From Trogon surrucura (Eukaryota > Chordata > Aves > Trogoniformes > Trogonidae), in assembly GCA_020746105.1 (NCBI GenBank), contig CM036619.1, positions 55,474,635 through 55,538,634 of the forward strand: a stretch of DNA of 64,000 nucleotides, written 5' to 3'. The notes beneath the pieces are model-generated. The model was given only the letters and a program-made list of their open reading frames with translations, did not search any database and was not told where the DNA came from. The position numbers and the translations under genes are program-made. Shown here piece by piece: positions 28,095 through 41,400 of the stretch. The stretch's first letter is position 1, and each line of letters begins with the position of its first letter.

Positions 28095-28990
28095 ATCATA
28101 GAAAGGTTATATCAGCAGGGATTTTTGGAGGTCAACTAGTCCAATCTCTTGCTACAAAGCAGAATTGATTTCAAAGTCAGATTAGAGTTGCTCAAGGCCT
28201 TTACCTGTCAAGCTTTAAAATCCACAGTGGTGGAGTTTCCACAAACTTTCTGGCTACAGGATTTAAAGACTTTTGTTGTAAAGGAAATATTTTTTTTATA
28301 CTCAGTCCAAATTTCTCAGGATGCAACTCATTACTGTGCCTCTGAGAAGGGCTTTTTCCCTTCTCTATAATTCCTCCTTAGGTACTGGAAGTTAGTGAGC
28401 TCTCCCCTTGACTTTCTCTTCAGCAAACAAAGCAAGCCGACCTCCCTTTCCTCAAGCATTGTGTCCTCTAGCTGCCAGCCACCTTGACGTCCCTCCACTG
28501 AACTTTGTCCAGCTTGTCCATGTCTCTTTTGGGCTGTGTGGCCCTGGGCTGAGGATGTTATTTCATGTGTAGCCTCTCCAGTACAATGTAGAGGGGAATA
28601 ATTCCTTTCCCAGCTCACTGGCTGTGCCTGCACTAAAGCAGCCCAACAAGAGGTCCACCTCCACTGCTGCAAGGGTGCACTGCTGACTCCTGTGCAATTT
28701 GTTGGTCACCGAGGCCTCAAGTCCTTTTCTGCAGAGCTGCCTTTTTGCCATTCCCTAGCCTGTGCTACAGCATAGGATTATGCATTTGGTGGAAGAACTT
28801 GGCATTTCCCTTTGAACTTCAGGAGGTTCCTGGCAGCCCATTTCTCCTGCTTGAGAAGCCTCACATGAGTGTCAGCCGTGCCCTTCAGTGCACTGATACC
28901 TCATCCTAATTTAGCTCTAAGCATCAGCTTGCTGGTGGTGTTCATCAGTCAGGACAGTGACAGACATCACTGAGGGCATGTTGAAAGGGT
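28095..28990 (-). mobile_element. CR1 LINE, old divergent copy
   Basis: A minus-strand CR1 of about 0.9 kb, recognisable in order from its 3' end: a decayed ATCATAGAA unit, GTCAACTAGTCCAATCTC, CCACTGAACTTTGTCCAGC, AAGGGTGCACTGCTGACTC, CCTCAAGTCCTTTTCTGCAGA, GAACTTCAGGAGGTTCCTGG and CCCATTTCTCC. It reads further into the reverse transcriptase than the other small copies. It has more indels than the 25.6 kb copy and belongs to a different, probably older, subfamily. The right boundary is uncertain by about 50 bases. Confidence 0.8.
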
Positions 28991-30154
28991 GTCAACCCCA
29001 GTGCTGCCAGTTTACTTCAGTTATATTTTCTCACGTGATGGCATAATGGCGCAAAATTTGAGTTTCTCTGGGCTCTTTTCTTTGGTTTGATAGTGGTGGT
29101 TATTGTTGATTTATCTCTACAGTTCTAGCAGGAAATCCATGGAGGTGCTTCCATCATCTTTATGATTTATAAAAAGCAAACTTACTTCTGCATTGCATTT
29201 GACCAAAATATCTGTTTAGCAGAAACATAGTAGTAACAGCAGCAGTGCTAATGCTACTGAATGAGGTACCAATTATTTTCTTTAAGCTCTAAGCCTTACA
29301 ACTGTGTATGCCTAAGTACATTTCAGCGCTTTCCAAGAAAATAAGCAAAAAAGTTCTCTTCTTACTAAAATGGAACGTGAGGTATTTGTGGAAGGAAAGA
29401 CGTTCAGTAGAGGTAGCTAGAATGTTTCCAGAACGTCTGACAACCCCTATCCAACTACCTTGTCTATCAAGATCACAGCAGAAGAGTCAATTGTATATTG
29501 CATTTTTAATGTATTCCTAATCCATTCTGCAAGCACACACACATGCTTGTACCTGTGTACGTGTGCTTACACTTCCCTCATTTCCCCTCCCTCCCCCTGC
29601 ATTTTCTGTTTCTTGCAATTGCCCCCATATATGTTTAATTGTAAAATTTTCTGTTTAGTACGAAACATCTTTCTATTTATTTTTACCATTCTGTTTAAAC
29701 CTTTCAGGTTTGGATCCAACAGGGTTTAAGTTTTGTTGGTTTTTTGCATGTTTTTATTGTTTTGGAGGAAAAAAAGTTTTATCATAAGCTATTATTTTGA
29801 GGTTTTAACTATATAATGATAATAATAAGGTTTACTATTTTAAAATCAAAAGCTTAAAGCTTTCTTCTGATTTTGCATAAAACAAACTTTCTGCTTTCTT
29901 CTCCCACACAAAGGATAAGAACAGCAGAAAGTATCCTCAGCCGATATTGCTCTTGTTTTCAGCTTCCCTCCTTCAAAACCATTTACATCTGCAGACTTCA
30001 GCATCTTTATCACCCACATTTCAGAAACTCTTACTGCTGTCTCTAGAGGTTTGTCCTCATTTTCACCGTGGGAGAGTTAAAAGGTATGCGAAATCATACA
30101 CCATTAACAACAGTACAAACTCTTGTTTGCCGAACACTTAAGAGGGAGATCACT
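28991..30154. other. Intergenic sequence
   Basis: No supported gene. An acceptor-like TGCTCTTGTTTTCAG ends at 29962 and is followed by an open frame to a TAA at 30078-30080. It is mentioned under findings as a weak possible third exon. Confidence 0.4.
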
Positions 30155-30178
30155 GAGGAGGAGGAGGAGGAGGAGGAG
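30155..30178 (+). repeat. (GAG)8 trinucleotide repeat
   Basis: Eight exact GAG units. In one frame they would encode polyglutamate, but the flanking frame is short and shows no other sign of coding. Confidence 0.9.
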
Positions 30179-33100
30179 AATGCTCTCACCCATTTCTACA
30201 GGTACCCAAAAGAACAACAGAATTTCTTAATGCAGGCTGCATGCTTTGTGCTCCAGTCACATGGAGTGTGCCACGACAGTATGCAAGGCTTTGGTATTTT
30301 TCAGTCTATGGGCAGAAATGATTTAAAGTTTTTCTGTTTGTTTCCAGGAGCAATTTTGAGATTCTTGCCATATTGGTAAAGCCAGCAAGAATTCTAGGCA
30401 AGGATTTCCAGCAATGGCTCCTGAACATTGGTCACTGACTATGACTGTCTCAGAGCTCCTCAACAGCCTCCTCTTCTCAGTAGACGGCTCATTTCTAGAG
30501 CAGGAATGTGGGTTTTGCAACACTGGAAGAACAAACTTCCCCCTCCTCCCCGTCCCTCGTTTATGGGCATTTCATAATGCGGTATTTAAAAGCCGAGTGA
30601 CACTCGCTTAACCCTAGCAAACTGGTTTTTATAACGGTTCTAGTCTTCCAGATTGTTTTCTTAATGGAAGAGATGGATGCTATTTTAAACTGAAAGATGA
30701 GACTTTCCACTGTATCTTCAAACTGAGTGTGGGTAGTGCAACCAGAAGATTTAAGGACATCAGGAATGCTAGCAGTAAAAACATGGCATGCAGTAACAAC
30801 TTCTTAGAACCTTCAAAATCCTGCCTCCTTTTCTGTTTTGCCCTCAGTTTACAGCCTGCCTCACCATGGTCTTCACCACAACCTGGAGGACTCTTTGCTC
30901 CAGCACCTGGAGCACATTCTCCCCCCATTCTTCACTGACCTTGGTGTCTTCACATATTCTCACTCCTCAGTCTCTGCTAGCTGTTGTAGCGCAGTTCTTT
31001 TTCCCATTTCTTAAACATGTTTTCCCAGAGGCATTCCTATCCTATCATCACTGACAGTCTTAGCCTTGGCCAGCAGCAGGTCTGTCTTTGGAGCTGGATG
31101 GCATTGGCTCTGTCAGATTTAGAGGAAATTTCTAGCAGCTTCTTGTAGAAACCACCCCTACAACCCTCCCCCCTCCACCACCAAAATCCGTCCAGGCAAA
31201 CCTAATACATTGTTCTCGTAAACACACATCAGTCAAACCGCAAGGACAACACATCATCAGGTCAAAATATACCCTATTAGAAAATGAAATAAATGATGTC
31301 ATTGTCCTGAAGTCATAGCAAAAGTTGCACATTAAAATAAAACAAAACGCGACCAAACCACCAAAGAAACCCCCACAGTGAACCAGCAATGTCCAAGCAA
31401 GTTTACTGTTACAGCTGCTGCAAATAACATGTGTTACTGCTCCATTTGACTTACATGTGGGACTGCAGCAAATTGAAAGGAAAATCGCATCAGGTTATGC
31501 CTAGTCAACCGGAGAAAGGTATTGTGTCTCCTTAAATGCATCCTTTCTCCCAGTTTTAGCTGAACAGTACCACAGCTGTTCTTATGCTGTTGGCAGTGCT
31601 GTATATGTGTTATACATTGACTTTTGAGAAGTGAGTTACCTTGGAGAAGCTGCCCTTAGAAATGCTGATCTGCTGCTAAACACTGAGCCCCTCTAGGGCA
31701 CTTCTAAGTGGTTGCCCTGAAGGTGGGAGATCAAAACTGCAGTAAATCCTGGAGATTCAGAGCCAGTACAGCTCTGTCAAATGAGAGAGATTTAGTCAAT
31801 TTAAAAGTATTAATTTGCTTGACATATATTTTGTGAGTATATAAAATAGTATCATTAGCACTAATAAAACTGTCATGGTTACAACATTTGTGATTATCTA
31901 CTGTGTGTGGTATTCATTTATGTACATTATGGAGAGATGTGGGAGTGTTTACAAAAGGATTAACGTATTACCAGCAGTGACAGTTACACTGAAAATTGTC
32001 TATTATCAGATCCTTGCTTTTAGCTTTTTAGTCTTTTCATAGGTTTTTATGCCTTAAGCTGGATTTTGGGTGTGGGAGGGAGCAAATATTTCTGTAACTG
32101 AGTTTAGCCATTGATAAAGAGATTAAAGGAAAGATATAATACTTTGTCCTATTTAAAATAAATCTCAAAATGAGTTGACTTGTTTAGAAAGTCTTCAAGG
32201 TTTGGGTCAACCAACACATGGGACTACCCCCTGAAGAGCTGGATGAGCTGAACATTTAGCCACCGGGTGACCCTCCTTCAAATGCCTTCACTGAGATAAG
32301 GAACCAAAGGAGCGTACCATCCGAAACAGAGAGTGTTACTATGCCTATGTGTAAGGACAGGGGAAAGGTAAGACTGAAAAGGCAACTATATAGAGATATT
32401 TCTAATTTTTAGGTTGCAGATTTAAAAAAAAATGTTTATTGACTCAGACCACCTTGTTTTCTCATGGAAATGTATTGGTTTTGTCAAAACTGTCATCAAA
32501 AAGCATCTCTGGGCTGTGGTGGAACTGTTCCATTACTAACTGTCTAGAGTTGAAAATCGCCAGGAATGCGTTTGTTAATAACCCCTAGCAGGACAGAGGA
32601 GAGTTTTGCTAAGCAGTAGTTTGCTCAGAGACAATCAGGTAACTGAGAAGGTGGCCCATTGTCCCCCATATGTCAAGAAGATACAGTAACCGACCATCAA
32701 CATTGCAACAACAACTAGCAAGAGGCAGGAATTGGAGTTGGGTGGTTAACAACAAGTTAAACTATCCAATGCTTTTGGACACCCACAGAGAAGAATTCCA
32801 AGTGCCTGAAGTATCTTCATCGATGATGTACTAAACAATCGCTGCTTCCTTGTACTTTTCAGCTTCAAAATGAAGAAACTGAAAGTTGTGTATTCTCTAA
32901 AATATGTTGTCCTTTGCTACTGGTCTCTTGCATTTTTCGGGGCTTTCTCTCTTTGTATTCCTTCCAGTCTGCTGCTTGCTTTTCAGCCTTTCAGATCTCA
33001 GAACTCTGTTTAAATATGACCAGCTTAATGCCAGCGTTTTCGGTAGTGACCGAGGTGACATATGCCCTTCTGTTGCTTTCTGATTGCAAGATGTTAAGTT

Positions 33101-33302
33101 GTAACCAAATAACTGCCTTCACAACATCTCCAGGCAGCTCTTTTTGTTTCCTCTGAGTCTGCACTGCAGTTGGAAGAATCTTTTGAAATCTTTTCTTAGC
33201 CCCATTAACTGGTGAGTGATAAAGAGCTATGCTCTGAAATATAATTTGTTACTTTACGAATGCTGAGCTCTTTCAGAGACAGATGGAGATTAGCTCTCTG
33301 GT
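30179..33302. other. Intergenic sequence, no gene seen
   Basis: Three kilobases without recognised repeats or exons. Short frames only. Confidence 0.45.
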
Positions 33303-33367
33303 AAAAAAAAAAAAAAAAAACAAACAACAAAAACAACACCAAAAACAAAAACCAAAAGAAAACCAAC
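33303..33367 (+). repeat. Poly-A run with CAA-rich tail
   Basis: Eighteen A residues (33303-33320) followed by irregular CAAA and CAAC units. It looks like slippage-expanded low-complexity DNA. No retroposon body was recognised to its left, so I do not call it a poly-A tail. Confidence 0.85.
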
Positions 33368-34721
33368 CCACAGCAATTTTGTGATGCTCAGTATAACAAT
33401 TCTTGGAAGAAGCCTCCTTTCATGTTTAAAATCATTTGCTATTTAAACAAGCTGGTACATTCAGAACCACCCAGCTGAGAACAAACCACTTCTCTGGAAG
33501 TACTGACTGTCAGACTACCTGCTCTAAGTACACGTGGCAGAGTCCTTGGCAAAACTTGTTAATATAATTTTACCTCTTTGCCCGAAAAAATGCTAATGCT
33601 AATAGGAGTTCTTTTTGCTTCAGCTATAATACTGTCAATATAAAGGTGGTGGATTTCAGATCTCATAAGAGATCATGTGGGATGAAGCATGAAATCTGGA
33701 AAACCCAGGACTTAAAGATATTGGTTATATAAAATTCACTTTGTTTTCTACTAGATGTTAGCCTTCTGAGCAGCTGACATGAGCAAAAAAGCAGTTCAAT
33801 AATGCTGTGGAAAGTGAAACTGAGTTCAAGTGGTAACATTGCATTTTCTACACTTTTTGCCCCTCACCATCCATAATTCATACAAGGTTGCAATGTTTTC
33901 TGATTTCATTTGCCCCAATGTAAAATCCAGGGTGAATCTCTTATGAACATGACTATTTTTGATTTGTCCCAGTGCAAGTGAATGAAGGATCTATCCTGCT
34001 GTCTTTTTTTTGTCTCTATAACAAAAACAAGGATTACCATCAGAAAATGATGGAGTGCAATGTTTCTGATTATGCTAATAATAAACCCTAAAGAAATCTT
34101 TCAATCTTACATACAAATCTTCTTCCATGCATGTCAAACAGCAGTTTATTCCCTTTCTCTTCCAGACAAGTTTAGAAGGTAAGCTGATACAACAAAATGA
34201 CAGCTGAATCTGTAAAGTCTCCGTCTCTGTTATCCGTATCTGCCAAGGTGCTTGTCTACTTCAGCAATAGGTACCTAGCATGTATTATTATGCCCTTAGT
34301 ATTGTTGGTTTTTACTACCTATACAATATCAAAAACATGCTTAATACTCTTATAAAAACAAAACAGGATGTGATTCCACCCAAAATATAAATAATTTGTA
34401 ACTATGTACTACAGCTGAGCAAAACAACTGTTTTGTGTTCACAGAGGAGCTGTTCTTGCACAAGCAGCAATGAATGTGTTTTAAACCGGTCTGCTTAAAT
34501 ATTTTAACTAGCAATAATTTATTTTATACTGGATTTTAACACAGTTTACTACTGCTGGGACATCACATTTCCCATCACATTCTCCAGTCTTTGCATAAGC
34601 AATTAAAAGGCTCTGGTGATACCTTTTACAGGAAGGATTAGTTATTCATATACATTTCCTGTGTACAAATGTGATAAAAAAAATTAAATTCAACCCTGCA
34701 GTTAAATCTTAATGCAGCTTG
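33368..34721. other. Intergenic AT-rich sequence
   Basis: No gene or recognised repeat family. Confidence 0.5.
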
Positions 34722-34759
34722 TTTTTTTCTTTCTTTCTTTTTTTTTTTTTTCCCCCTAG
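34722..34759 (+). repeat. Polypyrimidine tract ending in CTAG
   Basis: Thirty-five consecutive pyrimidines (T runs with CTTT units, then CCCCC at 34752-34756), followed directly by TAG. It has the form of a 3' splice site, but no downstream exon was identified. Most likely low-complexity DNA. Confidence 0.8.
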
Positions 34760-34943
34760 AAATGATGCCTCAGGCAAGGCAAGTGTGTTTCTGTAAGGAA
34801 AAGGATTAGCGTTTTCTAAAATTTCCAGTCTTTTTATCTGCTACCTTTTCCTAAATTGCTAATGCTTCTTCAACTGTTAAAGCCGCAATGGCTTCTGTAA
34901 ATGCACTTTCTGATTACATGAGTTAAGCTATGCATTTGGGACC

Positions 34944-34980
34944 AAAAAAAAGAAAAAAAAAAAGAGAAAAAAAAAAGAAA
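34944..34980 (+). repeat. Polypurine A-rich tract
   Basis: Thirty-seven consecutive purines, A runs broken by G. It lies 190 bases after the polypyrimidine tract at 34722, so the two complementary tracts could pair over a short loop region. Confidence 0.8.
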
Positions 34981-36839
34981 CTGAATGAGTTATGTCACAA
35001 ATTGTCTTTAGTGCTTCAAATCAAGACTATCAGATACACAGGCACATTGTTCAGGATTGTTCCAGCATTAAAAATGATATTATGAGGCCTTTAGAGAGGT
35101 AAATGAGCTACAGTCTTTCTGCACATGAGATAAAACATGAGTACGAGTAGCATCTTTTATTAGACTAACCAGTATAGTTGGAAAAAGTAAATGGGAAGTA
35201 CACCAGGAAGATTATCTCTTTTTTTTTTCTCACTGTATTAGTTTTTCCAGTAAAAACTTGCAAATTTTAGCTTGTCCATGTCCTTTGACCACCACAGTTA
35301 TAACCATAGTAACATAAGGCTTTTCAAAAGCAACCTGCAAACTAAAAATGCATAAAATGAAAAAAAGAAGAGGACATATTCAGCTTGCAATGTTTTTGAA
35401 CTTCCTCAACTTCAATATGTCTATTGACGTTTCAGTAAGACTACTCTGAACAAATCTATATAAATTAAGACCTGTGTACTGCATTGCTGAGAACAAAAAA
35501 GCTTTTTCCCAGGTCTTCCTCTTCTCACAACACCAGAGAACAGAAGAGGAGACAGCCGGCCTCCGTAGAACACGGTTTTGTGAGGCTGCCTGCATAATTT
35601 TGCCCTGGCTGGTTGGATCTCTTTAGGAAAGTATATATTGGCAGACATTTCTGTATCCTTCACGCTTCTGTACAGGATTTAGCAAGTATTCATTGTTCGT
35701 ACATGCTATGCACAGTATTTGACAGTAATGTTTTTCCCTTACAACTTAAGAAGCTGCACTGTGTCCTTTACGTCTTCCAGTTGTTCTGCTCTCCCTTTGA
35801 CTCCATTTCTTCTCTTCTTCTAGTCTCTGTCTCCTTTTTTTTTGCTATTTTATCTGCTTTCCCATGAGTAAGGTTGCTAGAGTATTGGTTAATATACCTT
35901 TAAAAATGTCAGGGTTTTTTGTCTCCAGGACCATCTTCTCATTTATCCCAAATATATTTTTCCTCTTGTCCCAGAAGCATAGAAATTAAAACAAAATTCC
36001 AGTGAGGTGGCATAATTAGGGCACAATTTTATTAATAAAAATCATCTGAGACCAACTGTTAATAACTTGTGTGGGATAGGTCGCAGTCTTTTCCCTAATT
36101 GTTCATGCCTGCTAAAAGGCTGTTTCCTCCTTCCCTGCCCTGTGGAGGTCTCCTCCCTTACTCCTTTCTATGGCTACTCCCCAGCCTGATGCTGGGGGTC
36201 TCCAATCACTCAAGGTCTAAAGGTCTAGGAAAAGGAGACTGGTTCCTTCCATCGACGTGGTAGGAGCTCTGCTTTCTGCTGCTCTCTCATCTGATTTGGC
36301 TTTATCAAGGAAGGTGCCAGATTCCACTTGAGATAAGTGTCTGAGATCGTTTTCCGTAACCTGATGAAATGGACCTTGCTGAACTTACCCTTCCTAGTGA
36401 CCCAGCCAGGTTCCTGGGAAAAGTGAAAAAAATCACCCCATTTCAATCAAACCAGTGTTGGAGGAAAATTAACTGAGTCCTCAAAATATGTTAATGACCT
36501 GTCTGGATACAAATCCCAGCACTATCTAGACGTGAGGGGGCCTTTTTTATCTTTGCTGATTTCTACCTTGCCTATAATTCTTCTACCAAATTTGTGCTGA
36601 ATTATGTCTGAGCCAAGTAAGCAGTGTTTTCCTGAAACCAGGTAAAGGAACTCCACTCTCAGTTGTGCTGAAGTTGGTCCGGGACAGGGAGACAGCTTGG
36701 GAAGCTATGAACATCCCTGTCCACATGCATCTTGCTGCACCCACAGCTCAGCAGGAAGGAGGGAGTAGGCTCAAAACCTGTAAAATTATTTTCTCCCAAG
36801 CCAAAAATATATGGTTTCAGCAGGTGATGTTCCAAATTC
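34981..36839. other. Intergenic sequence, no gene seen
   Basis: Short random frames only. No recognised repeat before the CR1. Confidence 0.45.
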
Positions 36840-37335
36840 CTATCCTGCTTTCAAGTCTCCATCATAAGAAGGACGTGGATCTGTTGGAATGAGACCAGAG
36901 GAGGGCCACAAAGATGATCAGGGGCCTGGAGCACCTCACCTATGAGGACAGGCTGAGAGAGTCAGGGCTGCTCAGCCTGGAGAAGAGAAAGCCCTGGGGA
37001 AACCTGATAGTGGCTTTCCAGCCTACAAGAATTATGGGGAGGGAATTTTTAAAAGGACATGTAGTGATAGGACAAGGAACAATGGTTTTAAACTAGAGCA
37101 GGGTAGATTTAGATTAGAAGTAAGGAAGTAATTCTTCACAGTGAGAGTGATGAGGCACTGAACAGGTTGCCCAGAGAAATTGTGGATGCCCTGTCCCTGT
37201 AAGTGTCCAAGGCCAGACTGGATGAGGCTTTAAGTAACCTGGTCCGGTGGGAGGTGTCTCTGCTTATGGCATAGGGGTTGGAACTAGATGATCCATAAGG
37301 TCCTTCCCAAACAAAACCATCTTATGATTCTATCC
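36840..37335 (+). mobile_element. CR1 LINE, 3' fragment on the plus strand
   Basis: The only CR1 here in plus orientation. It starts near GAAGGACGTGGATCTGTTGG and runs through GGAGGGCCACAAAGATGATC, GCTCAGCCTGGAGAAGAGAA, ACATGTAGTGATAGGACAAG, TAGATTTAGATTAGAAGTAA, GGTTGCCCAGAGAAATTGTG and GGGGTTGGAACTAGATGATC. It ends at TTATGATTCTAT, a remnant of the 8-base 3' repeat. Translation in the first part gives [20 protein letters not shown], the CR1 reverse-transcriptase C-terminal region. Frame breaks follow, so it is inactive. Confidence 0.93.
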
Positions 37336-37499
37336 TTAAAAAACCCTCAACAAACCCCATGACAGCCTGAGACCGATGAAGTTAATGAGAGAGAGAAAGC
37401 CTACCTGGTTTTATAAATGTGCCCCTTTCTGAGATGGAATTGCACTGTGCTACCTTCTGTGCAAACAGATGCAAAAAGTTTACAATCGAAGTGGAGAGA

Positions 37500-37620
37500 A
37501 CAGAGGAAGGGAAACGTGAGAAAGCAAGCAGTTTGGCCAAGGTCGTTTAGACAGCCAGTGGCAGAGCAAGTACTAATACCCTCAGTCTCCTAATTCCCAG
37601 TCCTTTTCTCTTGCCATCTG
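37500..37620 (+). mobile_element. MIR-like (CORE-type) SINE relic
   Basis: The text 'gtttggccaaggtcg', then 'acagccagtggcagagc' and later 'cagtctcctaattcccagtc', follows the conserved part of a MIR element (a 'gcccaaggtcacacagc..agtggcagagc' type core and its tail). MIRs are ancient tRNA-derived SINEs shared by amniotes, so a strongly decayed copy in a bird is expected. Recognised by eye only. Confidence 0.55.
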
Positions 37621-38384
37621 AAAATGCTTTATTTCAGGCACTTGCTGTTTGCTGGTCTCAGTGGGTCAAATTGGACCAGAACATTTCAATGAAAAACAAT
37701 CATTTTTATGTTCTGAGAATCACACTAGGCAATCCTGCAGCTGAGGTTTCTTAGGTAATACGAAGCTGTTAGATGGAATGAAAGTTTGCTGTAAGTGCTT
37801 GCTGCTGAAATGTAAGAGTGAAAGATGACTTTGGAGAGCCTCAGGAGTAGCTCAGGCTCTGTGTGTCCTCCCACAGATGGAACAAGGAAATTACATAGTC
37901 AGGGACAAGGCAAAAATCATAACTGTTTTTTATTAGGCTCTGTCCTCTATTTGTTAGGATTATTGCCTTCACTGTCATCAAACTGTAAATCTGTGTTTTC
38001 TCCTTTACACTGTAATTACAATCTTGTTTGGGGGAAGTTATACAAGTGGGGCTGAAAAAATACCCTCAAACCCTCCCAGTATCACTTGCTTAACAGCAAA
38101 AGATACCTTATTTAAATAGCTTTAATAATATATTTTGCTACTAATAATATACTACAGCAAAACAATCTAAAACATATGGCAACAATCTTTCAGGAATGAA
38201 AACAAGAGATTTAATTGAACATCTCTCCTGGAGCATTCGTTCATTCTCTGATATCACATTACATGTAATAATGTCAGGACACTATTTCAATAACACGATG
38301 ATGTTTCATTCAGGCTGTGGGGGTTTTTCTGTACTGTACTGTATTCTGATGTCTGCAAAAGATAGGAAAATTGTAAACTATCAT
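37621..38384. other. Intergenic sequence, no gene seen
   Basis: No gene or recognised repeat family. Confidence 0.5.
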
Positions 38385-38442
38385 AATGATGAATGTTAAT
38401 TGGTAATAATTGATAATAATGATGAGTGTTAATTGGTAGTAA
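38385..38442 (+). repeat. 25-base imperfect tandem duplication
   Basis: The 25-base units at 38385-38409 and 38418-38442 differ at two positions and begin 33 bases apart. Both contain TGTTAATTGGTA. The repeat is AT-rich and probably arose by local duplication. Confidence 0.85.
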
Positions 38443-41400
38443 AGAATTTTTATGCTGGATCCATTAAGTAGAAAACTTCAACTGGCCAGAGACACTTGGG
38501 TGGTGGTACCCAGGGGGTCCTATTATCACTGAACTGATGCAGGAGTTTATTCTTGCAGTTGATGGCAACACCATACAGTGAAGAAAGTTGCAATGTAACA
38601 GTAAGAGTAAAATTCCTGCCTCAGATTTATGATACGGAGAGCAACAAATCATACTCCATTCTGCATGGTCTGAATTACAGATCTCTATTTAGCTGGACAA
38701 CATAGACCTGCTGTTACAATTATGTTTATGATTACAACGCTCTGGAGTGTGCATTGCATTGTAATACAGTTATTTATGCTGTACCTTTTTGCTTAAGGCA
38801 ATAATAGATCAGTACATATATGAAAGTCAAAGGAAATTGTTGTACCTCATTACTTGAGAGAACTTTCCTTAAGATAGATGCAAGTGAAACTCAGAGAACT
38901 TTAAGTTTCTCCTTGCAATCATTCACTGGTAACTTGCATGCCAATCTTCAGAGAAGTGTTTCTTTCAGCAGAATGTGTTGGTCCTCCATTAGACAGTTTT
39001 GTGTCTCTTCTGTTCCGTATCTCTGGAATCTTCACCCACATGTAGAAGCACATAGTTCCGAACTGCACCGAGCAGCAGAGAAAAATGCATTTCTCTCTTA
39101 CAGAGACTGGGCAATGCAGGAACCTGGAACAGGGCTGCCTTCACTGGCACTCCTCTAATGTGGGTTTCTGCAGATCTAGTTGATAAATACAACCTTGTGT
39201 ACCCTGAAACACTACACAATCTATTAGGAGTCCTTTGCCTCTGTCATTCCTTCAGATCTGCCCAGCAGCAGTAAGAGTCGGGGCCATGGAGGGGTTGTAG
39301 AATGACAGAATTTCCAGTACATTTCTGGAGCCTTTCAAGGGGAGAGTTTTCAAAGCATGTGCCCCACACTTTCTGAAAAGAAATAGATAAAGGGATTCTG
39401 AGTCCTCTGGTCACCTTAGAAAATAAAAATCTTGTAAAAGTTCACGTACCCTTCCACAGGACTGAGTGACTTCCTTTAAAGATGACCTCTACTGCTACAA
39501 GCCAGGTGACACTGAAAGCTACAGAGTTCTCAGGACAGACACTCACTCATCATTTCCTATGCTGTTTCTCATAGCACCTCAGCAGTTGAAAGCTACTGGT
39601 TTAATGTGGCTGTTGGCAATTATTATTTGTTCAGCCTCAGCTGCAATGATTTGACTTTTGCTGAACACTGCTCCAGATGCCCTGAAGTCATTATGGCGAT
39701 ATCCACCATTGACAGTCAAAGCATGGAAGGATCATTAGGTTGCACCAAGTGAGGCTGGATGGAAATCCGTGTGGCATGAGGTAGTCCTACTAGTGACACC
39801 TTAAATGGGGAAGCAACCCACACATTATACAGGTTTGCTATGTTCATCTGCAAGATCATCCCATCTCTATCACTACAGGAAAAGTGTCCAGCAATATTTT
39901 GCTAAAGTAAAATAAGGAAATTTTGATTTAAAGTATCTTTATTCACAGTTAATGTATCATTAACTCTAGTCAAATGTAATTGTCCTCTTGTTTCCTTAGT
40001 ATTACTTACATTTGACAGAAAGCAGCTGCAGGATACCTTCTCAGGTCCACTCAGGCTTATCATCACTGTTAGGACTATTAATTCACTGCAGTATACTTTA
40101 ATGTACTATAACATTTAGAAATGGCATTTGGATGTGCAGCAATATTATTTTGCACAATTAACCTCTGGTTCCCTTCCATATAGCTTGTTCTAAAGAAATA
40201 TCAGTTATGCTGCGTTATTTTCAAATTACATTGGGTTTTGTGCCATTTTCCTAATAGGTTGCCCTTTCCTTAGAGAGTAGTAACACACATTGAATTGTAA
40301 TAATACTTTATTGTCCTTGCAGCCAAACACTATAAATCAACAAGATACAAGGAGATGAACCCATTCCCCAGTGCTAGATGAGACAGCTCCTGACCACAAT
40401 TTAAAAAATCCTGTTCTAGATCCACATATTAGTTTTGCAGAGAAAAAAAAATGAGACAGTATGAAGAAGGAAATCTTTCTCTTTGAAAATAAAAATTAAA
40501 AATCTCTAAATAATTTCACCTTAAGATCTGTACCAAAGACCAAATTGTTCAGGTCAGAGCCATCTTAAAGTGGAACTTCATAGTTCATTTTATCACTCAA
40601 GAAATGGGAACTGAAAGGATCCCTTACAGCACAGAGCAGAGGAAAAGTATGCAAGATGGCTTGTTTGATATAGTTCATCTTGAGCTCTTTAATTCTTTTT
40701 CTGGAAATGGTACCTTCCCAGAGACTTACAGAATTATAAAAGCATGAGATGGTTTTAAAATCATAGAAAAACAAATTTTTTCATTTCATAATAATAGAAA
40801 TATGTCACTAGAACAGCCAGCTTGGTTACAGAGTGATAGAGGCCAGCACTGAAACCTAAGACGTTTTCAGATGAGGAATATATGATTTCAGTTTATTCAG
40901 GATATAGTGTGTGGTAATTCTGATCTCAATTATTAATTTTGGTAGTGAGGTGTAACAACACTGACTCCCATAGCACTCTGTCTTGTCTCACAGATTCATC
41001 TTTCTGGTGGAGTGACCAGGAAGAAATAGTCTATGAGATCCGTTTGATGACTTGCTACTTTGTAGTTCTATTCTGTCAAAATGCACAGATCTCTTGGCAT
41101 AGGTAGGAATTTAAATATTTTAACATAGGTTTTAATGTTTTCTTTGAAGACAAGACACCTCGTCAAGAAGGAAAATCTTTCTATAAGACTCTACAGCAAA
41201 CAGCTATATTTCTGCTCTTCTTTGCTAGCATATTTTAAATGATAGTAACTTAGCTGACTCTGTTATTATCTCAACTATAATAATACATTTGAGATCAGAA
41301 TTTAGCCCAACTTATTTTTCCAATGTTTTATGCTACTAAGAGGAATGGACTTGGCTCCGTTAAATTATGCTTTCTGGTGTTTCATGCATAACATCAGCCG

